Below the pieces are notes generated by a model. It searched no databases, was not told the DNA's origin, and saw nothing but the letters and a program-made list of their open reading frames with translations. 37,386 bases of DNA. It comes from Candidatus Cloacimonadota bacterium. GTDB lineage: Bacteria > Cloacimonadota > Cloacimonadia > Cloacimonadales > Cloacimonadaceae. Numbering within the stretch: position 1 is the first letter of the stretch; every line of letters begins with the position of its first letter. The stretch lies in NCBI GenBank assembly GCA_029567705.1, contig JAKPXC010000120.1:1-37386 (forward strand), written 5' to 3'. Both the position numbers and the translations under genes were made by a program. Positions 1-7,669 of this stretch are shown here, in pieces.

Positions 1-142
1 CGCAGAAGATGGGGATTGCTGTAGTAGATCATAAAACAGAGGGAAAGAGGGAAAGAGATAAGTTGTTTTTGAACAAGGAGTAAAGGAGGAAGGAGAGGTT
101 AGAAGAGGTTAGGAGAGGGCACAATTGGGCTACGCTGTCGCT

Positions 143-188
143 ACCACTTCACCATTTCACCACTTCACCACTTCACCACTCCACCACT
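143..188. repeat. 9-bp tandem repeat array downstream of dxr
   Basis: About five imperfect copies of CACCACTTC (GTGGTGAAG on the minus strand) run up to and into the dxr stop codon. The period is a multiple of three. The rest of 1-186 is purine-rich low-complexity DNA with short repeats (AGGTTAGAAG, AAAGAGGG) and a GCTACGCTGTCGCTACC motif at about 130-146; no gene is visible there. A similar 9-mer array lies at 22248-22317 beyond the mocA 3' end. Confidence 0.8.
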
Positions 189-1341
189 ATCTTCCGCTTA
201 ATACCTCACGGTACACCCTCGTATTGCAGTTCACGATCTCTTCCAGATCGGGGCAGGGCGTATTGGGATAGGCCTCCACAGTTCTGCGTACAAGCTCATG
301 GATCTGCGGGAAGGAAATCTTGCGCTCCAGAAAGAGCCGCAGAGCTGCTTCATTGGCAGCATTTAGCACCGTGGGCAGAATTCCACCCTCCAAGGCAACT
401 TCTCTGCCCAGATAGTAGAGAGGATACCGCTCCTCTTCAATCTCCCGGAAGCTCAGGCTGCCAAGCTTCAGAAGGTCTGTCGTCACCAAGGTGGAGGGTA
501 AACGCTGTGGATAACTGAGGGCATATAGTATAGGCAGGCTCATATCCGGAGAACTCATTTGAGCCAGGAGAGAGCCATCGATGAACTCCACCAGAGAGTG
601 GATAATGGATTGCGGATGGATCACAGCCGCTATCTGAGAATAAGGCAGGTCAAAGAGCCAATGCGCTTCCATTACCTCCAGAGCTTTGTTGAACATCGTG
701 GCAGAATCCAGAGTAACTTTAGCGCCCATATCCCAATTGGGATGCTTGAGAGCTTGTTCCACCTTGATCCCGGTGAAGTTTTCCAGAGGCAGATCCCGGA
801 AGCTTCCACCCGAAGCGGTGATGTGCAGCTTCCTGATCTCAGAGCTGGGATGAGTGCCTATGGCCTGGAAGATCGCACTGTGTTCGCTATCCACAGGAAG
901 AATGGGAAGGCTTTTACTCTTGGCCAGAGGAGCCAGCAGATGTCCAGCCATCACCAGGGATTCTTTATTGGCCAGTGCCAGAGGCCTCCCGGAGGAGATG
1001 ATGCTGAAGCTGGACTTCAGCCCCGCAGAACCCGTGATCGCATTGAGGGCGATGTCATAGGGCAGGTCTTGCAAGAGATGCAACAGTTCCTGCTCTCCAA
1101 AGTATAGCTTGATCTCGCCGGCTTCCTGTCTGATCCGCGCTTGCAGAGCTTTATCCTCTATGCCTGTGAGACAAAGCATGGAGCAGCCAAACTCCGAGGC
1201 CAAGCCCAAGAGCTTCTGCCAATCCTGGTGAGCCGTCATCAGAGCTAGGGAATAATACTGGCTCTGCTCTTTCAGAACCCGGAGCGTGGAAGTCCCGATC
1301 GAACCGGTGGCTCCCAGCAGGGCAAGGACTTTCCTTACCAT
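187..1341 (-). CDS. dxr: 1-deoxy-D-xylulose 5-phosphate reductoisomerase (Dxr)
   Basis: NADPH- and metal-dependent cytosolic enzyme that converts 1-deoxy-D-xylulose 5-phosphate to 2-C-methyl-D-erythritol 4-phosphate, the second step of the MEP isoprenoid pathway. At 384 aa it has the normal family length. The N-terminal GATGSIG dinucleotide-binding motif is at residues 9-15, ALANKESLV is in the middle, and the metal/substrate motif VDSEHSAIFQ follows near residue 150. The start ATG overlaps the last codons of the upstream outer-membrane protein gene by 7 bp, so the two are probably co-transcribed. No clear Shine-Dalgarno sequence precedes it, which fits translational coupling. Identification is secure. 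Confidence 0.97.
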   Translation of the reverse strand: MVRKVLALLGATGSIGTSTLRVLKEQSQYYSLALMTAHQDWQKLLGLASEFGCSMLCLTGIEDKALQARIRQEAGEIKLYFGEQELLHLLQDLPYDIALNAITGSAGLKSSFSIISSGRPLALANKESLVMAGHLLAPLAKSKSLPILPVDSEHSAIFQAIGTHPSSEIRKLHITASGGSFRDLPLENFTGIKVEQALKHPNWDMGAKVTLDSATMFNKALEVMEAHWLFDLPYSQIAAVIHPQSIIHSLVEFIDGSLLAQMSSPDMSLPILYALSYPQRLPSTLVTTDLLKLGSLSFREIEEERYPLYYLGREVALEGGILPTVLNAANEAALRLFLERKISFPQIHELVRRTVEAYPNTPCPDLEEIVNCNTRVYREVLSGR

Positions 1342-2408
1342 GTGTAGCTTAGTGAAATCTTTTGAGTGGAGCCAAGGCCGTCCGGTGAACCGGCTTTGAA
1401 CGCATAGTTGAGCCCCAAAGTCTGATAATTGATACCCAAACCGGCAGTGATGGCATCGACGTCATAACCTGCCATGATGGCAAGGGAATAGGTGGGATAG
1501 AAGCGGATTCCGGCATGCAGATCGGCACTGAAGGGTCCGGCTTCGATACTGCTCTCCTCGCTTCTGTCATCGGCGAAGATCTGGCTGCGCAGGGCAATAT
1601 CGACCCGCTTGTTCTTTTCAACTCCCCCGAACAGGATGCTGTAAGAAGCCTCGAGATCAAGATTAGGCAAGACATTCTCGTAAGTGCCATTTTCCCAAAG
1701 CACCTGGCTGCTGAAGAAATCCCGCAGATTGGCACCTAAGGCGAAAGCTCTACTCATATATAGAAAGCCAATATCCGCACCAAAGGCATAGCCACTGTGC
1801 TCTGCCAGAGAGCGATAAGCCAGCTTGGGAGCGATGCCTAAAGAGGTCCTGGTACCCAAGCTTCGACCGATAGCACCATATACAATCACATCGTTATTAC
1901 CAATGGTCTTCCAGATTTCGGGACGGTTATCATTAGAGAGACTATCAGTGGGGTCTTCGAGCTGAGTGAGCTTGATATCGTTGATGGAGAGATGATTCAC
2001 AATAATTGAGAAGAGAGAACTGGGTTGTCTGGTAGTTATGACCCCATCTTCATCCGGTAGCAGGGCAACTCTGTCGCCATTATCATCAAGGACATAGATT
2101 GGTTCATTCCCCAGATATCTTAGGTTATATCCCCACTTTCCCAGAATGATGCTTGCCTGATTCTGCCTTAGTAGCCCCTCAAAATGCTCACTATACATCA
2201 GCTCAGCACCTCGCAAGTCTCTCTGGGACAAGAGCGCAGGATTCCACCAGCCGGCTGCCATTGACGATGCATTGGTCAGCCCGGTTCCGCCCATAGCCTG
2301 GTTGGCCACTCCGGGAGCAATTTGGAAGATATCTCCGGCATAGGTGGCGGAGAACAGCGGCAGGCAGAGAGCTGCCAGAAGAATTGGTAGAATGTGTCTT
2401 TGTTTCAT
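1335..2408 (-). CDS. PorV/PorQ-like outer-membrane beta-barrel protein
   Basis: A 357-aa protein with a Sec signal peptide (basic start, hydrophobic core to about residue 22, cleavage likely after TYA). The mature N-terminus reads APGVANQAMGGTG followed by ASSMAAGWWNPAL, the hallmark of the PorV/PorQ (UPF0164/FadL-like) family found in FCB bacteria. The rest alternates amphipathic strands and ends SLSYTW, with a C-terminal aromatic as expected for a barrel. Family members include T9SS accessory proteins, which fits the T9SS tails encoded elsewhere in the window, but this protein's own function is not known. A purine-rich AGGAAAG lies upstream of ATG 2408. It is followed directly by dxr with an overlap. 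Confidence 0.8.
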   Translation of the reverse strand: MKQRHILPILLAALCLPLFSATYAGDIFQIAPGVANQAMGGTGLTNASSMAAGWWNPALLSQRDLRGAELMYSEHFEGLLRQNQASIILGKWGYNLRYLGNEPIYVLDDNGDRVALLPDEDGVITTRQPSSLFSIIVNHLSINDIKLTQLEDPTDSLSNDNRPEIWKTIGNNDVIVYGAIGRSLGTRTSLGIAPKLAYRSLAEHSGYAFGADIGFLYMSRAFALGANLRDFFSSQVLWENGTYENVLPNLDLEASYSILFGGVEKNKRVDIALRSQIFADDRSEESSIEAGPFSADLHAGIRFYPTYSLAIMAGYDVDAITAGLGINYQTLGLNYAFKAGSPDGLGSTQKISLSYTW

Positions 2409-2469
2409 AAGCTTTCTTTCCTGTAGATATAATAGGGGATGGATCCGCCGGTGGCAAAGAAAGAAAAAA

Positions 2470-2545
2470 TGGTGGGCCCAGAGGGAGTCGAACCCCCGAC
2501 CATCCGGTTATGAGCCGGAAGCTCTACCAACTGAGCTATAGGCCC
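2470..2545 (-). tRNA. tRNA with CAU anticodon (elongator Met or Ile2)
   Basis: On the minus strand a complete cloverleaf can be folded: acceptor GGGCCTA/TGGGCCC (one G-T pair), D-arm with AGCTCAGTTGGTAGAGC, anticodon stem CCGG/CCGG around CTCATAA, and a T-arm with GTTCGACTC. The body is 2473-2545 (73 nt). CCA is encoded at 2470-2472 and is followed by a T-run that can act as terminator. The D-loop is that of an elongator, not initiator fMet. Whether C34 is lysidinylated (Ile2) or the tRNA is Met cannot be decided by eye. Confidence 0.95.
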
Positions 2546-2564
2546 GCATAAGTACAGTTCGTTC

Positions 2565-2593
2565 CTTAAAATCAAAACCCTCTTTTCTGTCAA
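2565..2593 (-). promoter_or_regulatory. Sigma70-type promoter of the tRNA gene
   Basis: Read on the minus strand: TTGACA (2588-2593), a 17-bp spacer, then TTTAAG (2565-2570), about 20 bp upstream of the tRNA 5' end. The perfect -35 box and correct spacing make this the best promoter in the window and a template for judging the others. Confidence 0.7.
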
Positions 2594-2606
2594 GCAAAAC
2601 GGCATT

Positions 2607-3503
2607 CTAGCCTTCTTTGGCTGAGCTTTTCTTGTGAGTGAGGAAAAAGGGCAACCCCACCAACCCGGGAATGAGATCCTGAAAGATAAAAAGACCCAGC
2701 GTAGCAGTCACTGCCTGCTTGGCTGTAACTCCGGCGTCTTCCAGAAAATGCACCGCAAAGCCTTCTCTGAGTCCCAATCCGGAAATAGTGATGGGAATGG
2801 TATCCGAGAACTGCACCAGAGACATCCTCAGAACCGTCTGTGGAAAGCTTATCTTTAGCATCAGGCTCAGGAGCAACCAATACTGCAGCATGGTGAGCAG
2901 ATTGGTGCAAATCTGGATCAGCAGCATCCAGGGAAGGTCACGTCTGTAGCCCTCTCTCACCTCACTGAAAGCGGGATGATACCGCACCGGAATCCAGAGC
3001 AGCAGCGGGAAAATGGCAATAAAACCCAATAGCAGAATACGCAGTTCCACCGCCCAATCCAGATAGTAATAGCTGGCACCCAGGGCAGCAAAGAGAAAGA
3101 CTGCCCAGGTCTGAGCAGCACGTTCTGAAGTCACTGCCACTGCTGTGGCGGTCTTGGAACTGTTTTTAATGAAGAAGACTTTGCCAAAGGTGCCGTGTCC
3201 GCCGGGTAGCAGAAACCTGAGGAAGTTACCGATCAGGTAACTGCATTGGATATCTCGGCGTTTGGCTATAAAACCGGGATTCATCTGCAAAGCCAGCCAC
3301 CAGTTCTGATACTGCAGATAATGCCTTAATAGTGAGATCACAAGGATCAACGCCGCCAGCGCAGGAGGGATGGCAGCGATGCCTTCCAGCACGTCTGAGA
3401 GGTTGATCTTGCGAAAGACCAGCCAAGTGATCACCACGCTCAGGATCAGCTTCAGGGCATAGCCCAACCGTTTGAGCAGAACCGAGCCCGGTTTAATCGC
3501 CAT
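2607..3503 (-). CDS. Lysylphosphatidylglycerol synthase TM-region (UPF0104) family membrane protein
   Basis: A 298-aa integral inner-membrane protein with about seven to eight hydrophobic segments (for example residues 14-28, 43-59 and 125-172). The central NFLRFLLPGGHGTFGKVFFI and the late SGLGLREGFAVHFL are typical of the UPF0104/flippase-like domain (PF03706 family). There is no soluble aminoacyl-transferase domain, so it is not a full MprF. The family is associated with lipid or glycolipid handling in the membrane, but the substrate here is unknown. The start ATG lies inside the 3' end of the malic enzyme gene (11-bp overlap), so it is probably translated from the same mRNA. The tRNA gene follows it in the same orientation. 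Confidence 0.82.
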   Translation of the reverse strand: MAIKPGSVLLKRLGYALKLILSVVITWLVFRKINLSDVLEGIAAIPPALAALILVISLLRHYLQYQNWWLALQMNPGFIAKRRDIQCSYLIGNFLRFLLPGGHGTFGKVFFIKNSSKTATAVAVTSERAAQTWAVFLFAALGASYYYLDWAVELRILLLGFIAIFPLLLWIPVRYHPAFSEVREGYRRDLPWMLLIQICTNLLTMLQYWLLLSLMLKISFPQTVLRMSLVQFSDTIPITISGLGLREGFAVHFLEDAGVTAKQAVTATLGLFIFQDLIPGLVGLPFFLTHKKSSAKEG

Positions 3504-4950
3504 AGAGTGCCAAAGTCTGTTTCAAAGCTTTCTCCAAAAGAGCTTCGGGGGGTGCCTGAATATAACCATCCTCCATCATCTTGTGACACAAGCTTCGGGA
3601 GGCGGTGATATCATGAGACGCCAGAGAATAGACCTCATCATAGCTAAGAGTAAGACGGGCAACTCCATCCTCGATGGCTTGCATGGCCACGTCTGCTGCC
3701 TCACGGGCAAAGACTTCCGCCTCGTCCATGGTGGGAATAATGCTCTCGGGATGAATACCCCGGGCTTCGGCGAAAGCCGCCAGACTACGGGCAGCACGAA
3801 TGGCCATTTTATCGGTGATCTTGCGGGCACGCACCAGCAGCGCTCCTTTGAGGATGCCGGGGAAGCCACAAGAGTTATTGATCTGATTTGGGAAGTCTCC
3901 CCTGCCGGTAGCAACAATATATGCTCCGGCAGCCTTGGCGTCGTAAGGATAGATCTCGGGAACGGGATTGGCACAGGTGAAAACTATGGATTTGGGGCTC
4001 ATCAGCTTGATCCAGGCCGGCTTGATGGTGTCCGGTCCGGGAGTGGAAAGCGCTATCAGGATATCCGATCCCTGCATGGCTTCTTCCATGGTGTTCAAAC
4101 ACTTGGGGTTAGTCTTGCGTGCCAGTTCCCACTGCTTGAATTTACTTGGAGAGTTCTCCAGATCATCACGTTTGGGATGCAGTGCGCCCTTGCTGTCAAA
4201 CATCACCAGACGTTCCGGATTGAGCCCGCTCTGCAGAAGGAAGGAAGCGATGGTGGTATTGGATGCTCCGGCTCCATAAAGCACTACGCGGCATTCTTCG
4301 ATCTTGCGATCAGTAAGCTTGAGAGCGTTGATCACGCCTGCCAGAGTAACGGAGGCCGTGCCCTGTGCATCATCGTGCCAGACAGGGATATTGCAGTGCT
4401 CACGGAGTTCATCCAGCACCTTATAACAATTTGGCTGAGAGATATCCTCCAGATTCACAGCTCCCACAGAGGGCTCCAGCATTTTCACAAACTCTATCAG
4501 GCGATCCGGATCGGGCTTGCCGTCTTTATCGCGGTTATTCACACAAAGCGCCATGGCGTCAAAACCGCCCAGATACTTCATCAGCATGGCTTTACCTTCC
4601 ATCACGCCCAGTCCACCGGCTGGCCCGCAATCACCATCTCCCAGCACTCTGGTGCTGTCTGAAACCACAGCCACCAGATTGGCACGGTTGGAAAGATCAA
4701 AGCTGCGGTCATAATTATCTCGGATGGTGGTGGAAACGCTGGAAACGCCGGGGGTGTACCACACATTGAACCAGTTAAAACCCCAAATCCCTGCCTTGGG
4801 CAGGCTTTGCATCTTGCCCCGGTAGTTCTCGTGCATCATTAGTGAAACTTGTTTTAGGAAATAAGTTTGTGCGGCGGCAATCTGTCCGGCTGGGAAGAGC
4901 TGGCCAAAAACCTCCCGAAGATTGCTGAGATCGAGCTTGAGATCGTGCAT
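3493..4950 (-). CDS. NAD(P)-dependent malic enzyme (oxaloacetate-decarboxylating)
   Basis: A 485-aa cytosolic enzyme that converts malate to pyruvate plus CO2 with reduction of NAD(P). The N-terminal malic domain has VWYTPGVSSVS and SDSTRVLGDGDCGPAGGLGVMEGK. The metal-binding region carries NLEDISQPN and VWHDDAQGTASVTL. The Rossmann domain has the VVLYGAGASNTTIASFLL loop, and INNSCGFPGILKG lies in the C-terminal half. It lacks the phosphotransacetylase extension of the long MaeB type. An AGGAG lies 9 bp upstream of ATG 4950. The gene is divergent from the radical SAM gene and overlaps the following UPF0104 gene. Cofactor preference (NAD or NADP) cannot be told by eye. Confidence 0.95.
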   Translation of the reverse strand: MHDLKLDLSNLREVFGQLFPAGQIAAAQTYFLKQVSLMMHENYRGKMQSLPKAGIWGFNWFNVWYTPGVSSVSTTIRDNYDRSFDLSNRANLVAVVSDSTRVLGDGDCGPAGGLGVMEGKAMLMKYLGGFDAMALCVNNRDKDGKPDPDRLIEFVKMLEPSVGAVNLEDISQPNCYKVLDELREHCNIPVWHDDAQGTASVTLAGVINALKLTDRKIEECRVVLYGAGASNTTIASFLLQSGLNPERLVMFDSKGALHPKRDDLENSPSKFKQWELARKTNPKCLNTMEEAMQGSDILIALSTPGPDTIKPAWIKLMSPKSIVFTCANPVPEIYPYDAKAAGAYIVATGRGDFPNQINNSCGFPGILKGALLVRARKITDKMAIRAARSLAAFAEARGIHPESIIPTMDEAEVFAREAADVAMQAIEDGVARLTLSYDEVYSLASHDITASRSLCHKMMEDGYIQAPPEALLEKALKQTLALYGD

Positions 4951-5025
4951 CGTTTTCTACTCCTGCTACTTATGTGGCTGCCCGGAGGCAATTCCTTTGT
5001 AGAAACCCTTAAACATCAGAGGATA

Positions 5026-5059
5026 TCTTGTCAAGGTTCAAGTGCCAAGCTTGACAAGA
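5026..5059. promoter_or_regulatory. Inverted repeat in the malic enzyme / radical SAM divergent region
   Basis: TCTTGTCAAG (5026-5035) and CTTGACAAGA (5050-5059) form a perfect 10-bp inverted repeat with a 14-bp spacer, in the 135-bp gap between the divergent starts. Each arm contains a TTGACA in opposite orientation, so the repeat may combine two -35 boxes with an operator. No convincing -10 box was found at normal spacing on either side, so the role is a guess. Confidence 0.35.
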
Positions 5060-5085
5060 GAAGGCTCCTCCCGGAGGCTGAGCTC

Positions 5086-6456
5086 ATGAAGAAGATACTG
5101 ATGCATGCCATTAACAGCTCCTGGTCGCACAGTTGCCCCTCACTCTACTATCTGGGCAGCGTGATCCGTGATTTGCCATATTCCGTGACTCACAGCTCTT
5201 CCACTCTGAAGGACGATCCTCTGGATACTCTGGAGGAGTTGGTGAAGCAAGCGCCGGATATCCTCTGCCTGCCGGTATACATCTGGAACCGCAGATATTT
5301 AGAGCCGCTACTCAGGCCTATGCTCAGCTTGCTGCCTGGGTGCACCCTTGTGCTGGGAGGCCCGGAAGCAACTCAGCTTGAGCTAGCTGCTCTTAGAGAG
5401 GAGTTTAGCTCAGGCAGACTGATCCGGATCACGGGTCCGGGAGAACTGAGTTTCCGCAGACTGGCAGAAGCAGGTTTTGTTTCAGCAGAGCCGGAGATCA
5501 GCGGAGAAAACTATCCTCTGAGCGAGCTGCCCTTCCCATACACAGAGGAAGAACTGCAGACCATGGAAGGGAAGCTGATCTATTACGAAACCAGCCGGGG
5601 CTGTCCCTACGGCTGCATCTATTGCCTTTCCGCCACGGACAAAAGGGCAGAGAAACGTTTTGAGCTCAGTCGTCCGGAAGAGCTTGCCAAGCTGAAGCAA
5701 GAGCTGGATCTGCTGCTGAGTGCCAAGCCGCGGACTCTGAAGTTTGTGGATCGCAGTTTCAATACAGATAAAGACTTGGCTCACATCGTCTGGCAGCATA
5801 TCCTGCAATATCCGGAGGCTCCGGTCTGCCATTTTGAAATCTATCCTGATCTGATCACCGAGGAGGACATCAGGTTGCTGGCTCAAGCTCCGGCAGGCCT
5901 CTTCCGCTTTGAGATCGGGATTCAGAGCACCAATCCAGCCACTCTGAAGAATTCTGGCCGAAGCATGAACTGGCCACGAGCCAAAGAGATACTTCTCAGG
6001 CTGCGAAGGGATACGGAAGTGCTCTGCCACTGCGATCTGCTGATTGGCCTACCCGGAGAAAACTACTCCTCCATCTTGAATTCCATCGATGAAGAGATGG
6101 ACATCTTGCCGCATGAACTGCAACTGGGTACGCTTAAGATTTTGTCCGATACACCCATGCACAAGCTGGCCGGCAAGCTGGGTTATCTGTGGCAGCAGGA
6201 ACCTCCATACAGAGTTCTGGCCTCAGATGCTCTCTCCTTCTCAGAGGTCTGTCGGCTGGATCACCTAGCTCACATCATCAATCTCTACTGGAACAAAGGT
6301 GAGGAGCGGGAACTCTGGCGGGAAGCCCTGAAGCAACGCAAATCCTCGGAGCTTTTTACCGCTTTGATGAACTACCATCTGGAGCATGGCATCCAATTCC
6401 ACTCTGTGGCCGCTAAACGCAGGCAGGAAGTGCTGAGAGCAATGCTGGGGCAGTGA
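5086..6456 (+). CDS. B12-binding domain radical SAM protein (DUF4080 type)
   Basis: A 456-aa protein from ATG 5086. An upstream in-frame extension back to 4867 is rejected because GGAGG sits 8 bp before ATG 5086 and because the extension would overlap the malic enzyme gene. Residues ~1-130 form a cobalamin-binding-like Rossmann domain (MKKILMHAINSSWSHSCPSL, later LVLGGPEA). The radical SAM core follows with TSRGCPYGCIYCLSATDK, the CxxxCxxC cluster motif, and LLIGLPGE and FEIGIQS strands further on. The C-terminal part matches the DUF4080 style. The substrate is unknown. The last codons run straight into a 7-bp repeat whose first TGA is the stop codon. Confidence 0.85.
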   Translation: MKKILMHAINSSWSHSCPSLYYLGSVIRDLPYSVTHSSSTLKDDPLDTLEELVKQAPDILCLPVYIWNRRYLEPLLRPMLSLLPGCTLVLGGPEATQLELAALREEFSSGRLIRITGPGELSFRRLAEAGFVSAEPEISGENYPLSELPFPYTEEELQTMEGKLIYYETSRGCPYGCIYCLSATDKRAEKRFELSRPEELAKLKQELDLLLSAKPRTLKFVDRSFNTDKDLAHIVWQHILQYPEAPVCHFEIYPDLITEEDIRLLAQAPAGLFRFEIGIQSTNPATLKNSGRSMNWPRAKEILLRLRRDTEVLCHCDLLIGLPGENYSSILNSIDEEMDILPHELQLGTLKILSDTPMHKLAGKLGYLWQQEPPYRVLASDALSFSEVCRLDHLAHIINLYWNKGEERELWREALKQRKSSELFTALMNYHLEHGIQFHSVAAKRRQEVLRAMLGQ

Positions 6457-6502
6457 ACAGTGATCAGTGAACAGACAGTGACCAGTGACGAGTAACAAGT
6501 GA
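6451..6502 (+). repeat. 7-bp stop-codon repeat at the radical SAM gene end
   Basis: CAGTGAACAGTGATCAGTGA is followed by a degenerate continuation. TGA or TAA occurs at 6454 (the gene's own stop), 6461, 6468, 6479, 6486, 6493 and 6500. A 7-nt step moves the stop by one frame each time, so all three frames are closed within 17 nt. A GC-rich GCTGCGCTGTGCTGC segment follows at about 6509. Confidence 0.85.
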
Positions 6503-6535
6503 CGAGTGCTGCGCTGTGCTGCTTCGCTTCTTGGG

Positions 6536-6834
6536 CTGCCAAATCACCCCAAAACCTCACTTCGTCGGCTTTGAGGACCCCGATAAACTCCGATTTGGCA
6601 GAAACCCTTCCAGAGTCTACTATTATACCCAAGATTTGTAAAGCTCTGGGACATTCCGAGAGAGGCCTCAGGCCTCTGTGGCGACGAGGCGTCTCCACCC
6701 CAGTGTAGTCGTGAACCTTAACTAACAAGAGGCGGAGCGGTTAGCCCCGCAGAAGAGCAAGATCATAGCGAGGGTTGGCGTATCGTAGCTTTCCGAAGCT
6801 ACGTCGCTTCATTCCGGAGGATCAGAATCCTCCG
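6536..6834. repeat. Cluster of inverted repeats between convergent genes
   Basis: This gene-free stretch holds several palindromes: CTGCCAAATC (6536-6545) with GATTTGGCAG (6592-6601); AGAGGCC-tca-GGCCTCT around 6662-6678; GTGGcGACG-agg-CGTCtCCAC at about 6678-6698; CGTAGCTT-tccg-AAGCTACG (6784-6803); and CGGAGGAT-caga-ATCCTCCG (6815-6834). The last two are separated by about 11 nt, the same layout as the paired-hairpin family B seen at 20131 and 36223, with different stem sequences. No reading frame here resembles a protein. Confidence 0.7.
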
Positions 6835-6871
6835 TTACGGGAAATTCTCAGTTCATTCCTAATGGGTTGCC

Positions 6872-6948
6872 GAGTCTTCACCGAGTCTTGGCCGACTCTT
6901 CCCGAGCAAAGTGTTCGGGAAGAGTCCTGCAAGACTCGGTGAAGAGTC
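6872..6948. repeat. Hairpin repeat family A, copy 1
   Basis: Two 34-nt arms (6872-6905 and 6915-6948) pair with four mismatches around the 9-nt loop GCAAAGTGT. The flanks are GGTTGCC on the left and CGGGAGAAA on the right, as in copy 2. Compared with copy 2, the stem base pair in ACCGAG/CTCGGT has changed on both arms (ACCGTG/CACGGT), a compensatory change. The short reading frame running through it is an artefact of the repeat. Confidence 0.9.
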
Positions 6949-6991
6949 CGGGAGAAACCGGGAGGAAACCAGGAGCGGCACCTAGCTCTGA

Positions 6992-7012
6992 TCACTGTTC
7001 ACTGACCTGTCA
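6992..7012 (-). repeat. Stop-codon repeat at the end of the membrane-anchored protein gene
   Basis: On the minus strand the gene ends CGAGTGACAGGTCAGTGAACAG with TGA at 7012-7010 (its own stop), 7001-6999 and 6994-6992. This is the same AGTGAAC/AGTGATC repeat found at 6451-6502, now in the opposite orientation and again starting at the stop codon of the convergent gene. Confidence 0.75.
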
Positions 7013-7669
7013 CTCGTACACCTTATCACCTATCTGCAGGCGGGTCAGATAGATAATCTCACAGGCGCCATTGCCGTCATCGGTGCGGGTGAGGCTGCTG
7101 TTCCAGTTTGTCATCACCTGTCCCTCACGCAAAGCCGTCACATAGACCAGATAGCCATCCAGTTTTACCACATTGCCTTTTCTGGCTTTCCGCAGAGCTT
7201 TGCGCAGATTGGGAGTGGAGGGGATGAGATGATTATTGGAGACATGCCGGTTGATATAGGCGGGATCGAGAGCTTCTTTCGTTCTGTAAAGGCAGAAACG
7301 CACCACCTGCCTGAATTTGATCTTGTCCAGCAGGTGATTGACGGAGCCCCAGACCAAAGCGTAGTCCATGGGCGAAAGCCAATTCATGGGGCCACCGAAA
7401 TAGCTGCGTTTACTCACTAAAGTGGCTGTTATGCTGTAGGATGCTTTGGGAGTGAAGAGAAACTTCACCTTCCCACGCTGCATGGGAGGCAGAACCACGG
7501 AATCTGCCGATGTCTGGAGGGGATCAGGATAGAAATCCAATGCTTCCGAATCTACAGTACTGCGGGGAGCCGTGAGTTCATTATAGATCACGTAGATTCC
7601 AATCACGGCCATCACCCCCAAAACCAGCAGGATCACCAGATCGGAGCGCTTATTGCGATAGGGGTTCAT
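7010..7669 (-). CDS. Conserved membrane-anchored protein of unknown function
   Basis: A 219-aa protein with one N-terminal membrane anchor (residues ~9-30, preceded by NPYRNKRSD) and an otherwise extracytoplasmic, soluble body. Conserved-looking stretches are SPMDYALVWGSV, SNNHLIPSTPNLRKAL, VKLDGYLVYV and SSLTRTDDGNGACEIIYL. I recognise this pattern from unnamed bacterial proteins but know no function. ATG 7669 overlaps the HAD phosphatase stop in ATGA and is preceded by GGAGG, so it is the last gene of the kbl-rsmI-HAD operon. There are no obvious catalytic motifs. Confidence 0.75.
   Translation of the reverse strand: MNPYRNKRSDLVILLVLGVMAVIGIYVIYNELTAPRSTVDSEALDFYPDPLQTSADSVVLPPMQRGKVKFLFTPKASYSITATLVSKRSYFGGPMNWLSPMDYALVWGSVNHLLDKIKFRQVVRFCLYRTKEALDPAYINRHVSNNHLIPSTPNLRKALRKARKGNVVKLDGYLVYVTALREGQVMTNWNSSLTRTDDGNGACEIIYLTRLQIGDKVYE

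Noticed and set aside
2344-2541. Plus-strand frame ending over the tRNA gene
   Set aside because: It is antisense to the tRNA and to the outer-membrane protein gene; the peptide is the familiar tRNA-derived spurious product.
3472-4662. Long plus-strand frames opposite malic enzyme, and similar ones at 23403-24323, 26890-28317 and 31987-33141
   Set aside because: They lie antisense to strongly identified genes, carry no recognisable motifs and follow codon-shadow patterns.
4867-5085. N-terminal extension of the radical SAM protein
   Set aside because: It overlaps the malic enzyme start region and GGAGG precedes the internal ATG at 5086.
6867-7052. Short frames MPSLHRVL... at 6867 and 15857, and a related frame at 36230
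   Set aside because: The peptide similarity comes only from the shared family A hairpin DNA; frames run through both arms of the palindrome and have no ribosome site.
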